NCBI GenBank assembly: GCA_015903995.1
Contig: JABMDK010000008.1
Coordinates: 126,013-177,900 of the forward strand
Source of the DNA: Nitrospira sp.
GTDB lineage: Bacteria; Nitrospirota; Nitrospiria; Nitrospirales; Nitrospiraceae
DNA: 51,888 bases
Direction of reading: 5' to 3'
This document shows, in pieces, positions 23,792 to 32,062 of the stretch. The notes beneath the pieces are model-generated. The model ran no database searches. It was not told where the DNA came from and saw only the letters and a list, made by a program, of their open reading frames with translations. The position numbers were made by a program, and so were the translations under genes. The stretch's first letter is position 1. The number at the start of each line of letters is the position of its first letter.

Positions 23792-25507
23792 ATGGATACG
23801 GTATCCAACGGCAGTGACGCGCAATTAGACCGCAATGCCTTAGCGGCATTGTACGAAGAAACCTTCCGCAACCTGGAGGAAGGCACGATTACCGAGGGCC
23901 GGGTCGTGGCCCTGACCAAGGACAAGGTCATCGTCGATATCGGGTACAAATCAGAAGGCATGATTCAGACCGATCAGTTCTCTTCGGAGGAAATTCAGAA
24001 CCTCAAGATCGGCGACCGGCTCCAAGTCTATATCGAAGAATGTGAAGACGCGGACGGCAATCTCGTTCTTTCCAAAGAAAAAGCGGATAAGATGAAGATT
24101 TGGGAAGAACTGGAAAAGCTCTATAAAGAGGAGAAGAGCATCGAAGGCAAGATCGTCTCGCGTATCAAGGGCGGCATGATGGTCGATATCGGTGTCAAAG
24201 CCTTCTTGCCTGGCTCGCAGATTGATCTGCATCCCGTCCGTGATCTGGATGGGCTTGTTGGAAAGACCTTTCCGCTCAAGATCATAAAGATCAACCACCG
24301 GCGAGGAAACGTGGTCGTCTCGCGGCGCGTGTTGTTGGAAGAGACGCGGGATAAAAAACGGCAGACGACACTGGCCAATCTCAAGGAAGGGCAGCTCATT
24401 CAGGGGACCGTCAAGAACATCACCGACTACGGATCGTTCATCGATCTCGGCGGGATCGACGGATTGCTGCACATTACCGACATGTCGTGGGGGCGAGTCG
24501 GACACCCATCGGAACTGTTTACGGTGGGCGATAAGGCCGAAGTCACCGTCTTGAAATACGATCGTGAAACCGGTCGTATTTCTCTCGGACTCAAGCAGAA
24601 GAGCGCGGATCCCTGGACCAATGTTGCCGGCAAGTATCCGATCGGAACCAGAGTCCGCGGCCGTGTGGTCAGTCTGACAGATTACGGAGCGTTTGTGGAG
24701 CTCGAGCCGGGTGTTGAGGGATTGGTGCATGTTTCCGAGATGTCGTGGACGCATGAAGTCCGACATCCATCGAGAGTGGTGGCGGTTGGGGATCAGGTCG
24801 AAGCCGCAGTGCTCAACGTCGATCCGGCGAGCCGCAAGATCTCCTTGGGCATGAAGCAGACGGCGCCTAATCCATGGGACATGATCGAAGGCAAATATCC
24901 GATTGGGACTCGTATCGAAGGAAAGGTGAAGAGCCTGACCGACTTTGGGGCCTTTGTCGGGCTTGAAGAAGGGATCGACGGGCTTATCCATATTTCAGAC
25001 ATGTCGTGGACGAAGCATATCAAGCATCCCTCTGAGCTGTTCAAAAAAGGACAGAAAGTGGAAGCGGTCGTACTGCGTATCGACAAAGAAAAAGAGCGAC
25101 TCTCGTTGGGCTACAAGCAGTTGGCGCGTGATCCGTGGGATGAGGCGATTCCGGCGCGGTATCACATCGGGGATTCAGTGACCGGCAAGGTGTCCAAAGT
25201 CGCCGACTTTGGAATCTTCATCGAATTGGATGCCGGGGTGGAAGGCTTGATCCATGTCAGCGAATCCGGGCTTGAACCTTCTGCGAAGCTGGAAGAAAAG
25301 TTTAAGTTGCAGGACGACGTGACGGCGAAGATAATCAAGGTCGATCGAGAAGAGCGCAAGATCGCCCTCAGTCTTCGGGACCACCAACTGGACTGGGAGC
25401 GTAAGCAGGTCGACGATTATCACTCGACACAAGGTGTGCTGGACCAGAGTCTGGGACGGGCTGCCAAACAGAGCCGGAAACGGTCGCAATCGGACGATCA
25501 AAGCTAA
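23792..25507 (+). CDS. rpsA: 30S ribosomal protein S1
   Basis: The 571-residue protein has six S1 RNA-binding modules from about residue 30 to 545. The later ones are easily seen by repeated GxxVxGxVxxxTDYGAFVxLxxGxxGLxHxSDMSW segments followed by VxVLxxDxxxxRISLGxKQ. It recruits mRNA to the small subunit; the size is close to the 557 residues of E. coli S1. The ribosome-binding site GAAGAGGTAGGA precedes the ATG. It forms part of the conserved cmk-plsC-rpsA-sppA order. Confidence 0.97.
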   Translation: MDTVSNGSDAQLDRNALAALYEETFRNLEEGTITEGRVVALTKDKVIVDIGYKSEGMIQTDQFSSEEIQNLKIGDRLQVYIEECEDADGNLVLSKEKADKMKIWEELEKLYKEEKSIEGKIVSRIKGGMMVDIGVKAFLPGSQIDLHPVRDLDGLVGKTFPLKIIKINHRRGNVVVSRRVLLEETRDKKRQTTLANLKEGQLIQGTVKNITDYGSFIDLGGIDGLLHITDMSWGRVGHPSELFTVGDKAEVTVLKYDRETGRISLGLKQKSADPWTNVAGKYPIGTRVRGRVVSLTDYGAFVELEPGVEGLVHVSEMSWTHEVRHPSRVVAVGDQVEAAVLNVDPASRKISLGMKQTAPNPWDMIEGKYPIGTRIEGKVKSLTDFGAFVGLEEGIDGLIHISDMSWTKHIKHPSELFKKGQKVEAVVLRIDKEKERLSLGYKQLARDPWDEAIPARYHIGDSVTGKVSKVADFGIFIELDAGVEGLIHVSESGLEPSAKLEEKFKLQDDVTAKIIKVDREERKIALSLRDHQLDWERKQVDDYHSTQGVLDQSLGRAAKQSRKRSQSDDQS

Positions 25508-25543
25508 GTCGGTTTGTTTGGGTAACAGCTCCGTGTGGAAACA

Positions 25544-26446
25544 ATGGCGGATGAAATCATACAGACGGAACGGCCTCCCAAGCGACATCTCCTGCGAAGA
25601 GCCTTTTGGCTGTTCGCAGGAGGGCTGGCCGTCTTGACGCTGATCAATCTTTTTTTCCCCGACCTCGATTTGTCCACTGACGATCGCATCGCTTTGATTC
25701 GAGTCGAGGGAGTTATTTTGGATTCTCAGACGACTATCGGGGAACTGAAGCGATTCAGCGAGAATCCATCCGTCAAGGCCATTGTCATTCGGATTGATAG
25801 TCCCGGCGGCGGCGTTGTGCCCTCGCAGGAGATTTATGATGCCGTCAAACGGGTCAGAAGCAAGAACAACAAGGCGGTGATCGCGTCGATGGGCAGTGTC
25901 GCGGCATCAGGGGGATATTACATCGCTGCCGCCACGGATCGGATCGTGGCCAACCCCGGGACTCTGACCGGCAGTATCGGAGTCATCATGGAAACGGCCA
26001 ATGTGGAGGGGTTACTCCAAAAAATCGGCGTGGAAGGGGTCGTCATCAAGAGCGGGAAGTACAAGGATATCGGTTCTCCGATCCGGAAGATGAGTGCGGA
26101 GGAACGAGGGTTGATGCAAGCCGTGATGGATGACGTCCACAAGCAGTTTATCGAAGCGGTGGCGGAAGGCCGTTCGCTTGAGCTTCGGGCCGCCCAGGCA
26201 TTGGCCGACGGTCGAATCTTTACCGGACGTCAGGCCAAGGAAGCGAAGCTGGTCGACGAACTCGGCGACTTGGAAGATGCCATTCAACTGGCTGCGGAGG
26301 TCGTCGGAATCGAGGGGGAACCGAAGGTCATCGAGCCTCGCCGCCGCTTTTCCCTTCGCGAAATTCTGGACTCGAAACTCAGCATGCTGTTTCCTAAGTT
26401 CGATGTTCAACCGGGAGTGAGTTTGAAGTATCTTATGGCCTTCTAG
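25544..26446 (+). CDS. sppA: Signal peptide peptidase SppA (short form)
   Basis: The 300-residue protein has one N-terminal membrane anchor (FWLFAGGLAVLTLINLFF, about residues 23-40) and then the SppA protease domain. DSPGGGVVPSQEIY and MGSVAASGGYYIAAATDRI contain the catalytic serine region, and IKSGKYKDIGSP carries the catalytic lysine. It is the short, roughly 300-residue class seen in Bacillus and many others, with one protease domain per chain. It degrades cleaved signal peptides in the membrane. A GTG at 25535 is an alternative start; neither has a strong ribosome-binding site. Confidence 0.93.
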   Translation: MADEIIQTERPPKRHLLRRAFWLFAGGLAVLTLINLFFPDLDLSTDDRIALIRVEGVILDSQTTIGELKRFSENPSVKAIVIRIDSPGGGVVPSQEIYDAVKRVRSKNNKAVIASMGSVAASGGYYIAAATDRIVANPGTLTGSIGVIMETANVEGLLQKIGVEGVVIKSGKYKDIGSPIRKMSAEERGLMQAVMDDVHKQFIEAVAEGRSLELRAAQALADGRIFTGRQAKEAKLVDELGDLEDAIQLAAEVVGIEGEPKVIEPRRRFSLREILDSKLSMLFPKFDVQPGVSLKYLMAF

Positions 26447-26494
26447 CCGTGTCCATGAAGATGTGGCGGTGTTCTCAGCGAAGGGAGAGTGGAT

Positions 26495-26776
26495 ATGACC
26501 AAAGCGCAGATCATCGAAAAAGTTTCCGAGCAAGTCACCACCCTGACGAAGCGACAGGCAGAGGTGGTGGTCAATACCATTTTCGATTGTGTCAGGGATT
26601 CGCTGAAAAACGGAGATAAAACTGAGATTCGCGGCTTTGGCAGCTTTCGCCTACGGGCTCGCCGGATGAAGGAAGGGCGCAATCCAAAGACCGGAGAGAC
26701 GGTTGCGGTACCGGCCAAGCGAGTCCCGTTTTTTAAGGCCGGCAAAGAACTGAAGGAATTGCTCAATCAGCAGTAG
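26495..26776 (+). CDS. IHF/HU-family DNA-binding protein
   Basis: The 93-residue protein starts MTKAQIIEKVSEQV and keeps the family core IRGFGSFRLRARRMKEGRNP (about residues 44-63), KTGE and VPAKRVPFFKAGKELKELLN. The insertion of MKEGRNP and the size resemble the integration host factor subunits more than HU. In E. coli, ihfB follows rpsA as well, which supports an IHF-beta-like assignment by context. AAGGGAGA lies ahead of the ATG. Confidence 0.9.
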   Translation: MTKAQIIEKVSEQVTTLTKRQAEVVVNTIFDCVRDSLKNGDKTEIRGFGSFRLRARRMKEGRNPKTGETVAVPAKRVPFFKAGKELKELLNQQ

Positions 26777-26802
26777 CGATGGCCCAGCTGAGAAGGGAAC
26801 CC

Positions 26803-27804
26803 ATGTCGGCATCAGATTCTTCGCAGACGAATACCACGGACGTCCGTTGGACCGACGGTGCCCTCAAGCGCATGGAGCGCGCCCCGATCTTTCTGCGTGG
26901 CATGGTCCGCCGCTTGGCTGAAACGAAAGCGCGAGAATTGGGGTACGAGGAAATCACCGAGGAGATTCTTGAGCAGTTTAAGGGACAGATGATGGGACGC
27001 ATGGGCGGTGAAGCCGGCATGGCCTCCGCCGTCGAAGAGATGGCCGATGGCCGTCTTCCATGGACCGCCGCCGCAAAAGAGCGGTTGGGCACTGTCCCTG
27101 AATTCATGCGCGCAATGATCAAGCAGATCACGGAGGAAATCGCGAAAGAACGGGGACATCTTGAGGTCAACGTCGAGTTGTTTGAAAAGGTGGAAGCCCT
27201 CGGTGACTTACAGGATGCCGGAGGGCCGGCGATGGAATGGACTGACGCGGCAACGGCGTTGCTCCAAGACAAACTAAAAGAGTCGCCGCCCATCGCCATG
27301 GAATTTGTGACCGATATGCTGAAGCGGGACAGTGAGGATCTGGCCAGAGAACGAGGGCTTACCCGCATCGATGAACACATCCTGCACGAACTCTGGGAAG
27401 CCCCGCAGGAGCGCATGGCCTGGACGGATGAAGCCTGGAAACGGCTTCAAACGTCTCCTGATTTCGTGCGCAGCGGGATCAGGAAAGCAGCTGAACGGCG
27501 AGCCCGTAAGCTGGGGTTGAAAGAAATCGATTCAGACCATCTGACGACGTTTCGGAATCAGGCCATGATGAAAGCCGTGAAGCGTATCCGCTCATTCGGG
27601 TATCATGAACTGACGTTCGATGCCTTTGAAACCGCCTTGAAGAAGACCAAGCGCCTGCAGGGGAATGAGCAGGCGGAGAAACGTCTTCAGGAAATCCGGG
27701 GGCACTTTGCCGATCCATCGACAAAGAAGCCAGAAGGCGGAACGTTGGGCGCTGATCTCATGGATCGTTTCCGCCGGTATCTCAAAGGCGAGGGAACACT
27801 CTGA
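26803..27804 (+). CDS. PCP_red-repeat protein (protochlorophyllide-reductase-like domain, four copies)
   Basis: The 333-residue protein contains four units of about 50-70 residues, each starting WT-x2-A and continuing to ARxxG. They are VRWTDGALKRM, LPWTAAAKERL, MEWTDAATALL and MAWTDEAWKRL. Such PCP_red domains are known from the light-independent protochlorophyllide reductase B subunit C terminus and also occur as stand-alone repeats in non-phototrophs. No bacteriochlorophyll gene is seen here, so a photosynthetic role is unlikely. The ATG at 26803 has AGAAGGGA upstream; the ATG at 26779 lacks one. It follows the IHF-like gene by 26 bp. Function unknown; the domain is small and helical and probably binds protein or metal clusters. 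Confidence 0.7.
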   Translation: MSASDSSQTNTTDVRWTDGALKRMERAPIFLRGMVRRLAETKARELGYEEITEEILEQFKGQMMGRMGGEAGMASAVEEMADGRLPWTAAAKERLGTVPEFMRAMIKQITEEIAKERGHLEVNVELFEKVEALGDLQDAGGPAMEWTDAATALLQDKLKESPPIAMEFVTDMLKRDSEDLARERGLTRIDEHILHELWEAPQERMAWTDEAWKRLQTSPDFVRSGIRKAAERRARKLGLKEIDSDHLTTFRNQAMMKAVKRIRSFGYHELTFDAFETALKKTKRLQGNEQAEKRLQEIRGHFADPSTKKPEGGTLGADLMDRFRRYLKGEGTL

Positions 27805-27880
27805 CCGACAGACGTTTCGTACCTGCCAAAGCCAGCGTAGTCCACGCGAATACCTAACCGAACCGGATCAGAACTTCTCG

Positions 27881-28201
27881 TTAATGGGCTTCCACCTGCT
27901 GCGGCCAAAACTTGTGCCGGATTTGTGGGAGCGGTTCGTTGTCGAAGTTGGGAATATCGTAGAGGCAACGATCAATCGTCGAAACTTCGTCTTCGGTCAA
28001 CGGTAACGTAACTTTTTTCTTCCAGAACTGATCCAGCGTAAAATAATCCGCCGACTGCGGCTTCTGCGCCAGCAACTCCTGCATTTTTTTGAAGCCCGGG
28101 GTATCCACGCCTGTGACGCGCCCCTTGTTTCGATCAAGGCACCAGGTGAGAACTTCCGCGATTCCGTACATCGTGATATCAACGTTTACAATTTTGCTCA
28201 T
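27881..28201 (-). CDS. Conserved hypothetical protein, 106 residues
   Basis: The protein starts MSKIVNVDITMYGIAEVLTW and is mostly soluble and helical, with two Trp-Lys-rich patches (FWKKKVTLPL, HKFWPQQVEAH). No signal peptide, membrane segment or metal motif is visible. The ribosome-binding site AGGAGGAAGG lies 4 bp before the ATG, and a good promoter (TTGAAT, 18 bp, TATGAT at 28257-28228) precedes it, so expression is likely. It is convergent with the PCP_red gene and divergent from the FG-GAP gene. No family is recognised. Confidence 0.75.
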   Translation of the reverse strand: MSKIVNVDITMYGIAEVLTWCLDRNKGRVTGVDTPGFKKMQELLAQKPQSADYFTLDQFWKKKVTLPLTEDEVSTIDRCLYDIPNFDNEPLPQIRHKFWPQQVEAH

Positions 28202-28227
28202 GACCTTCCTCCTAGAAGCAACATCGC

Positions 28228-28303
28228 ATCATAACGTAAGCGGAAGGCAAAATTCAAAGGCTGATGAGGTGGATTGCGAGGGCGAAGAGTGCCTCTGTAT
28301 ACT
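28228..28303. promoter_or_regulatory. Divergent promoter pair
   Basis: Minus strand: TTGAAT (28257-28252), 18 bp, TATGAT (28233-28228), for the gene ending at 27881. Plus strand: TTGCGA (28274-28279), 18 bp, TATACT (28298-28303), for the VCBS lipoprotein gene. The plus-strand start near 28310 rules out the longest frame from 28274 and supports GTG 28367. Confidence 0.5.
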
Positions 28304-28366
28304 GGGCCCTCTGATTCCACCAACATAGGCCTATTGGTCCAGCAGGGGCAGGGTGTCGGAGACAGT

Positions 28367-29563
28367 GTGAACATTCTTCTCAAGCGGAAATCGCGTACAG
28401 CCGGGCGGTTTCTCTCCCTATTATGGCTATCCCTCCTCCTCGGTCACGGCCTGTGGGCTTGTTCCAAAAGTGAACCGTATAATCCACCGGATCTTTTTTA
28501 TTATTTTGCCAGTTACAAGGTCGGCAAGAATCCGACCACGATTACCACTGAAGACCTGAATCATGACTCCTTCACCGATCTCGTGACCACCAATATTGCA
28601 AGTAATACACTCTCGATACTGTTGGGGAATGGCGATGGGACATTCAGAGATCAGGTTCAGCTCAATGTGTGTCAGGAACCGCGTTCTCTCGTGATGAGTC
28701 ACTTCAATCAGGACCGACACGCCGATGTCGCCCTGGCGTGCTCCGGCGGCGACGAAGTCATGATCTTGCTGGGACATGGAGATGGCAAGTTTGAAGAGGG
28801 ACCGCGATATCCCGTCCATCGCGCACCGATTGCACTGGCCGCCGATGATATCAACGGGGATCATCATACGGATCTTGTCGTCGCGCTACGGAACGACAAG
28901 ATCAAAGTGTTTCTAGGGAGCGGCAACGGTGAGTTCCGACACAGCGTTCAGTACGAACATGGAGACACGCCCACATCCATTGCCCTCTCCGATCTCAATA
29001 CCGACGGAAAATTGGACATGGTGGTGACGAACGGAGGGCCGATGTCGAATGCCGTCTCCATTTGGCTCGGGAACGGTGACGGGTCCTTTCGTAATCCCAA
29101 GGACTATTCGACGGGCCGCCGCCCTCTTGGCGTGAGTTTTGCCGACTTCAACAACGATCATCACAAGGATCTATTGGTGATCAACGGAGAGCAGGACAGC
29201 TTCACGACGTTTCTCGGAAACGGCAACGCGACATTCCGATCCGGGAAGGATTCCGGGGCTGATGCCGGTCCGAACTTTGGATTGGCGAGGGATTTCAACG
29301 GTGATCGAATCGAGGATGTCGCGATCGTCAATCTCCAGTCCAATGATCTGTCGATCTTATTCGGAAAAGGCGATGGGACGTTTCATTACCCACCGAGAAA
29401 TTACCGCACGAAGTCCGGCCCGTTTGCGCTGTCGTCCTTTCATGTCACCACCTCCGGGCTGGAAGAACCGGGACTGGCCATCGCCGATAACGGGAGCGGC
29501 AGCGTCTCGATCTTCCTTCACCGTGGACTCAAACCCGTTGCAAAGTCAGAGCTGCGAGAGTAG
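28367..29563 (+). CDS. VCBS/FG-GAP repeat lipoprotein
   Basis: The 398-residue protein begins with a lipoprotein signal (basic LLKRKSR, hydrophobic SLLWLSLLLGHGLWAC, cysteine near residue 32). The mature part has about seven beta-propeller blades with recurring D-x-N-x-D-x-x-x-D-L calcium motifs such as DLNHDSFTDL, DINGDHHTDL, DLNTDGKLDM and DFNNDHHKDL, and LLGNGDGTF turns. These FG-GAP/VCBS blades form a propeller outside the cell and usually bind ligands or partner proteins. The GTG at 28367 has GGAG nearby. Function specific to this organism is unknown. Confidence 0.85.
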   Translation: MNILLKRKSRTAGRFLSLLWLSLLLGHGLWACSKSEPYNPPDLFYYFASYKVGKNPTTITTEDLNHDSFTDLVTTNIASNTLSILLGNGDGTFRDQVQLNVCQEPRSLVMSHFNQDRHADVALACSGGDEVMILLGHGDGKFEEGPRYPVHRAPIALAADDINGDHHTDLVVALRNDKIKVFLGSGNGEFRHSVQYEHGDTPTSIALSDLNTDGKLDMVVTNGGPMSNAVSIWLGNGDGSFRNPKDYSTGRRPLGVSFADFNNDHHKDLLVINGEQDSFTTFLGNGNATFRSGKDSGADAGPNFGLARDFNGDRIEDVAIVNLQSNDLSILFGKGDGTFHYPPRNYRTKSGPFALSSFHVTTSGLEEPGLAIADNGSGSVSIFLHRGLKPVAKSELRE

Positions 29564-29587
29564 GGCGCGAGTAATCGCTGACCATTC

Positions 29588-29616
29588 TTGACAGCCAGGA
29601 GGGCCTTCGCTAGAGT
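29588..29616 (+). promoter_or_regulatory. Predicted sigma-70 promoter
   Basis: TTGACA (29588-29593) and TAGAGT (29611-29616) are exactly 17 bp apart, 35 bp upstream of the next ATG. It probably drives the 70-residue membrane protein and the genes that follow. Confidence 0.6.
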
Positions 29617-29650
29617 GGCCGAGGGGTATGGCTGCCCGTAATTTTCAGGC

Positions 29651-29863
29651 ATGATGATGGCGCTTCGATCCTTTGCATGGTGGTTCATGATTGGGGCTCT
29701 GTTGACCCTTTCCGTCCTGATGGTGCAGGGCGGGGTCCGAGATTTGTGGGAAGGGACTCAACCGGCGGGGGGCACCAATGTCTTGGTGTACTTTGGCACG
29801 ACGCTCATGGGCGGCGGCTTGCTCGCGGGATGCGTCGCGCTCATCATGAATCGTATTCGGTAA
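29651..29863 (+). CDS. Small membrane protein, two TM segments
   Basis: The 70-residue product has membrane segments at about residues 8-25 (FAWWFMIGALLTLSVLMV) and 46-65 (VYFGTTLMGGGLLAGCVALI). A soluble loop with GTQPAGGTN lies between. No known family is recognised. Its predicted promoter, compact layout and size make it a likely real gene. A zinc-ribbon gene starts 20 bp downstream. Confidence 0.6.
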   Translation: MMMALRSFAWWFMIGALLTLSVLMVQGGVRDLWEGTQPAGGTNVLVYFGTTLMGGGLLAGCVALIMNRIR

Positions 29864-29883
29864 GCGGATAGAGCAGGATATGT

Positions 29884-30072
29884 ATGCAGTGCCTCAGGTG
29901 CAAGGGATTTATGCTGGTGGAGCGACACTATACCCTCGTCAATCGTCGGATATACGCGCGCTGTCTCAATTGCGGCTTCTGGATTGATTTGGCCGACCTC
30001 CTGCGGTTTTTTCATAAAGTGATTGATAGTGGGCGGAAAGGTGATAAAGTTCGTGAGTCATTCACCTTCTGA
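29884..30072 (+). CDS. Small zinc-ribbon-like protein
   Basis: The 62-residue product carries two C-x2-C pairs (CLRC at residues 3-6 and CLNC at about 27-30), the ligand set of a short zinc ribbon, then a helical basic tail. The first ATG of the pair is used. It lies between the small membrane protein and a carboxypeptidase gene. A role in nucleic acid or protein binding is only an inference from the ribbon. Confidence 0.6.
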   Translation: MQCLRCKGFMLVERHYTLVNRRIYARCLNCGFWIDLADLLRFFHKVIDSGRKGDKVRESFTF

Positions 30073-30168
30073 AAGAGGCGGTCGTTTCTGGCACAGTACG
30101 ACCATATCCCGCCCGAGTATCACCGGCAGCGCTGGGGCGTCACTCTTGCTCGCTTTGCTCTAGGTTCG

Positions 30169-31023
30169 GTGGTTTCTCTTTCCGTGCTTGCGTTCTCCCT
30201 ATGCCCGGCCTGGGGAATGGAGAATCATTCTAGGGCGCGAGTGACCCATCCGGTCAACTATACTCCGCAACCCCTCCCGTGGAAAAGAGTTCCGGCGCAC
30301 AGCATTCTTCTGAAAGAGTTGCGATCGGGGCGTATTCTGTTCGAGCACGATGTCGAGAAACGTCTGTCGCCGGCCAGTCTTACCAAGATTATGTCGGCGC
30401 TGATCATTCTTGAGAAAGGCCGCCTCGATGATTTGGCCACCGTGAGTCGGAATGCGGCGAGAGCCCCCAAGACTCACCTGCGACTCAAGGTCGGGGAAGT
30501 GTTTCGCCTGGGCGATTTGTTGAAGGCGATGATGATGGTCTCCGCCAATGACGCCTGTCTGGCGGCTGTCGAGCATGTCGGCGGCGACGAAGAGCAGTTT
30601 GTGAAATTGATGAATGCCAAGGCCGTGGCACTCGGACTAGCCGACACACACTTCAGCAACGGGTGCGGGTTCGACGGGCCAGACCATTACTCGACGGCCG
30701 AAGATCTCGCGACGCTCAGTGAGGTCGCGATGCAGAACGCAGTGTTTCGCAACCTCGTCAAAGAGGAGCGAGAAATTATCACGCCTGTCAGTGGGTATCG
30801 CGGCGCCTACGTCCTGCATAACACGAATCGCTTACTTGGCCGCATCCCCGGCGTGGTAGGGGTGAAAACAGGATTTACCTCCAAAGCCGGTCGATGCTTG
30901 ATTGCCAAAGTCTCTCAAAATGGGAGCGATCTCTTGCTTGTGATCCTGAACTCCAATCGTCGGTGGAATACCGCCAAGAGCCTGATCGATTACGGTCTGC
31001 GCGTGACCGAACCGATCCACTAA
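30169..31023 (+). CDS. dacA: D-alanyl-D-alanine carboxypeptidase (PBP5/6-like)
   Basis: The 284-residue protein has all serine-peptidase (S11) motifs: S70-L-T-K73, S125-A-N127 and K233-T-G235. It trims the terminal D-alanine from peptidoglycan pentapeptides in the periplasm. The N-terminal hydrophobic stretch SLSVLAFSLCPAWG is a signal peptide. It lacks the C-terminal amphipathic anchor domain of E. coli PBP5, ending soon after the catalytic domain, like shorter DacF-type enzymes. I use GTG 30169. The frame is open upstream to 30073, and a CTG at 30088 behind AGAGGCGG would give a signal peptide with a charged N region, so the true start may be earlier. Confidence 0.9.
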   Translation: MVSLSVLAFSLCPAWGMENHSRARVTHPVNYTPQPLPWKRVPAHSILLKELRSGRILFEHDVEKRLSPASLTKIMSALIILEKGRLDDLATVSRNAARAPKTHLRLKVGEVFRLGDLLKAMMMVSANDACLAAVEHVGGDEEQFVKLMNAKAVALGLADTHFSNGCGFDGPDHYSTAEDLATLSEVAMQNAVFRNLVKEEREIITPVSGYRGAYVLHNTNRLLGRIPGVVGVKTGFTSKAGRCLIAKVSQNGSDLLLVILNSNRRWNTAKSLIDYGLRVTEPIH

Positions 31024-31159
31024 GAGAAGCTGCTGTTACCTGATTCATCAGACCTACGTTCCGCTCGAGCCTCCTGACGGTCCTCCTCCGGCCATTCGCT
31101 TGCCACGCTTGGAAGCATGCACTACATGTGTATATGCTGAGCAGTGTGGTTGCAATGGG

Positions 31160-31447
31160 ATGAGCGCCAGATCTACCAAGACCGTGTCAAAACGGCGTCG
31201 CACGGGATGGGCAAAGCTGCAGAAGATGACGGATCACGAGATTGATTATTCAGACATCCCGCCGACCGACGCCAAGTTTTTGAAAAAGGCGCAGGTCGTG
31301 CTCCCGCCCGTCAAAACACATCTATCCTTACGGTTGGATGAAGATATCGTGGAGTGGTTTAAGCGGCAAGGAGCCGGGTACCAGACCAAGATCAATGCTG
31401 TTTTGCGGTCCTATGTGCAGGTGCATTCCTTGAAGAGTAAGGCCTAA
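31160..31447 (+). CDS. BrnA-family antitoxin-like protein (no BrnT partner)
   Basis: The 95-residue protein has a basic N terminus and the BrnA C-terminal block SLRLDEDIVEWFKRQGAGYQ followed by TKINAVLRSYV. This is a ribbon-helix-helix-type dimer that represses its own promoter and neutralises BrnT ribonuclease. BrnT normally lies immediately upstream, but only 136 bp separate this gene from the dacA stop and no toxin frame fits. It is therefore an orphan. The ATG at 31160 is chosen; a longer frame from 31100 is cysteine-rich and atypical. Confidence 0.75.
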   Translation: MSARSTKTVSKRRRTGWAKLQKMTDHEIDYSDIPPTDAKFLKKAQVVLPPVKTHLSLRLDEDIVEWFKRQGAGYQTKINAVLRSYVQVHSLKSKA

Positions 31448-31522
31448 CAGGCTGCGGAAGAACTCATTCTGACATCTGTAGTCGTCACGGAACCGAGTTT
31501 TGAGGCAACGCTGAACAGCCTG
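31448..31522. repeat. Short inverted-repeat element after the BrnA-like gene
   Basis: CAGGCTG (31448-31454) and CAGCCTG (31516-31522) are inverted and 75 bp end to end, with further partial complementarity (GGAAGAAC inside the left end). It overlaps the BrnA stop codon region and holds no gene. It may be a miniature mobile repeat, but the pairing is weak. Confidence 0.3.
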
Positions 31523-31663
31523 CAGGATGGGCAAAAATGCTGTCCAGTGATGTGAATGGATATGTCTACGTCGTCCCCGTCCTCAGAGAAGACCGGACAT
31601 TGTTTTAAAGACCATCTATCCCAGCCGAAAGGCCACCAGAAACCGTGCGAAAGGAAGGACGTC

Positions 31664-31913
31664 ATGAGGAAGAAACCCGCGCTGGATAAGGACGAAGAAC
31701 AGCTGATCGCTGAGTACGAACGCGGCGACTTCAGCCCAGTCAAGCATCAGGACAGGGCCAGAGACGAAGCCATGAAGGCTGCCCAACGCTACACACGTAA
31801 GGACGCCCGGATCAATATCCGCTTTATCGACTGCCGACCTGGAGATGCTGAAGCGTCGAGCTGCCGAGGAAAGCCTGCCCTCTCAAAGCCTGATCGCCGC
31901 CATCTTGCAGTAA
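31664..31913 (+). pseudogene. CopG-family antitoxin, frameshifted
   Basis: The ATG at 31664, with AAGGAAGG upstream, encodes MRKKPALDKDEEQLIAEYER and continues to DARINIR, typical of CopG-type type-II antitoxins. At 31823-31825 an extra T shifts the frame. Reading past it restores LSTADLEMLKRRAAEESLPS and QSLIAAILQ before TAA at 31911-31913. Without correction the protein ends in unrelated sequence at 31921. The final K-Y-x-x-G region of the family is also missing. It is either truly broken or a homopolymer error. No partner toxin is found. Confidence 0.75.
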
Positions 31914-31945
31914 TACAATAGCCGCCCAGTGCCACAGGCATATCG

Positions 31946-32062
31946 CTAATCGAATCGGATTTCACTATGCACAGTACGAGATCGGACCCCGCTGATGACC
32001 CCAAGTCCGGCAAGCAGCCCAACCAGTGTGGCCGGAAGGTTTTCGTCGAGCTTGATCTTCAC
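31946..32062 (-). pseudogene. Truncated DUF5615 (PIN-like) toxin remnant
   Basis: On the minus strand a GTG at 32062 overlaps the DUF433 stop (GTGA) and encodes VKIKLDENLPATLVGLLAGL. This is the typical start of DUF5615 PIN-like nucleases, where the aspartate is a catalytic ligand. After about 21 codons the reading departs from the family and stops at 31946, while full proteins have about 110-120 residues. The remainder is lost or frameshifted. Confidence 0.65.

Noticed and set aside
23951..24991. 346-codon minus-strand open frame across rpsA
   Set aside because: Antisense shadow of the S1 repeats, without start signal or recognisable domain.
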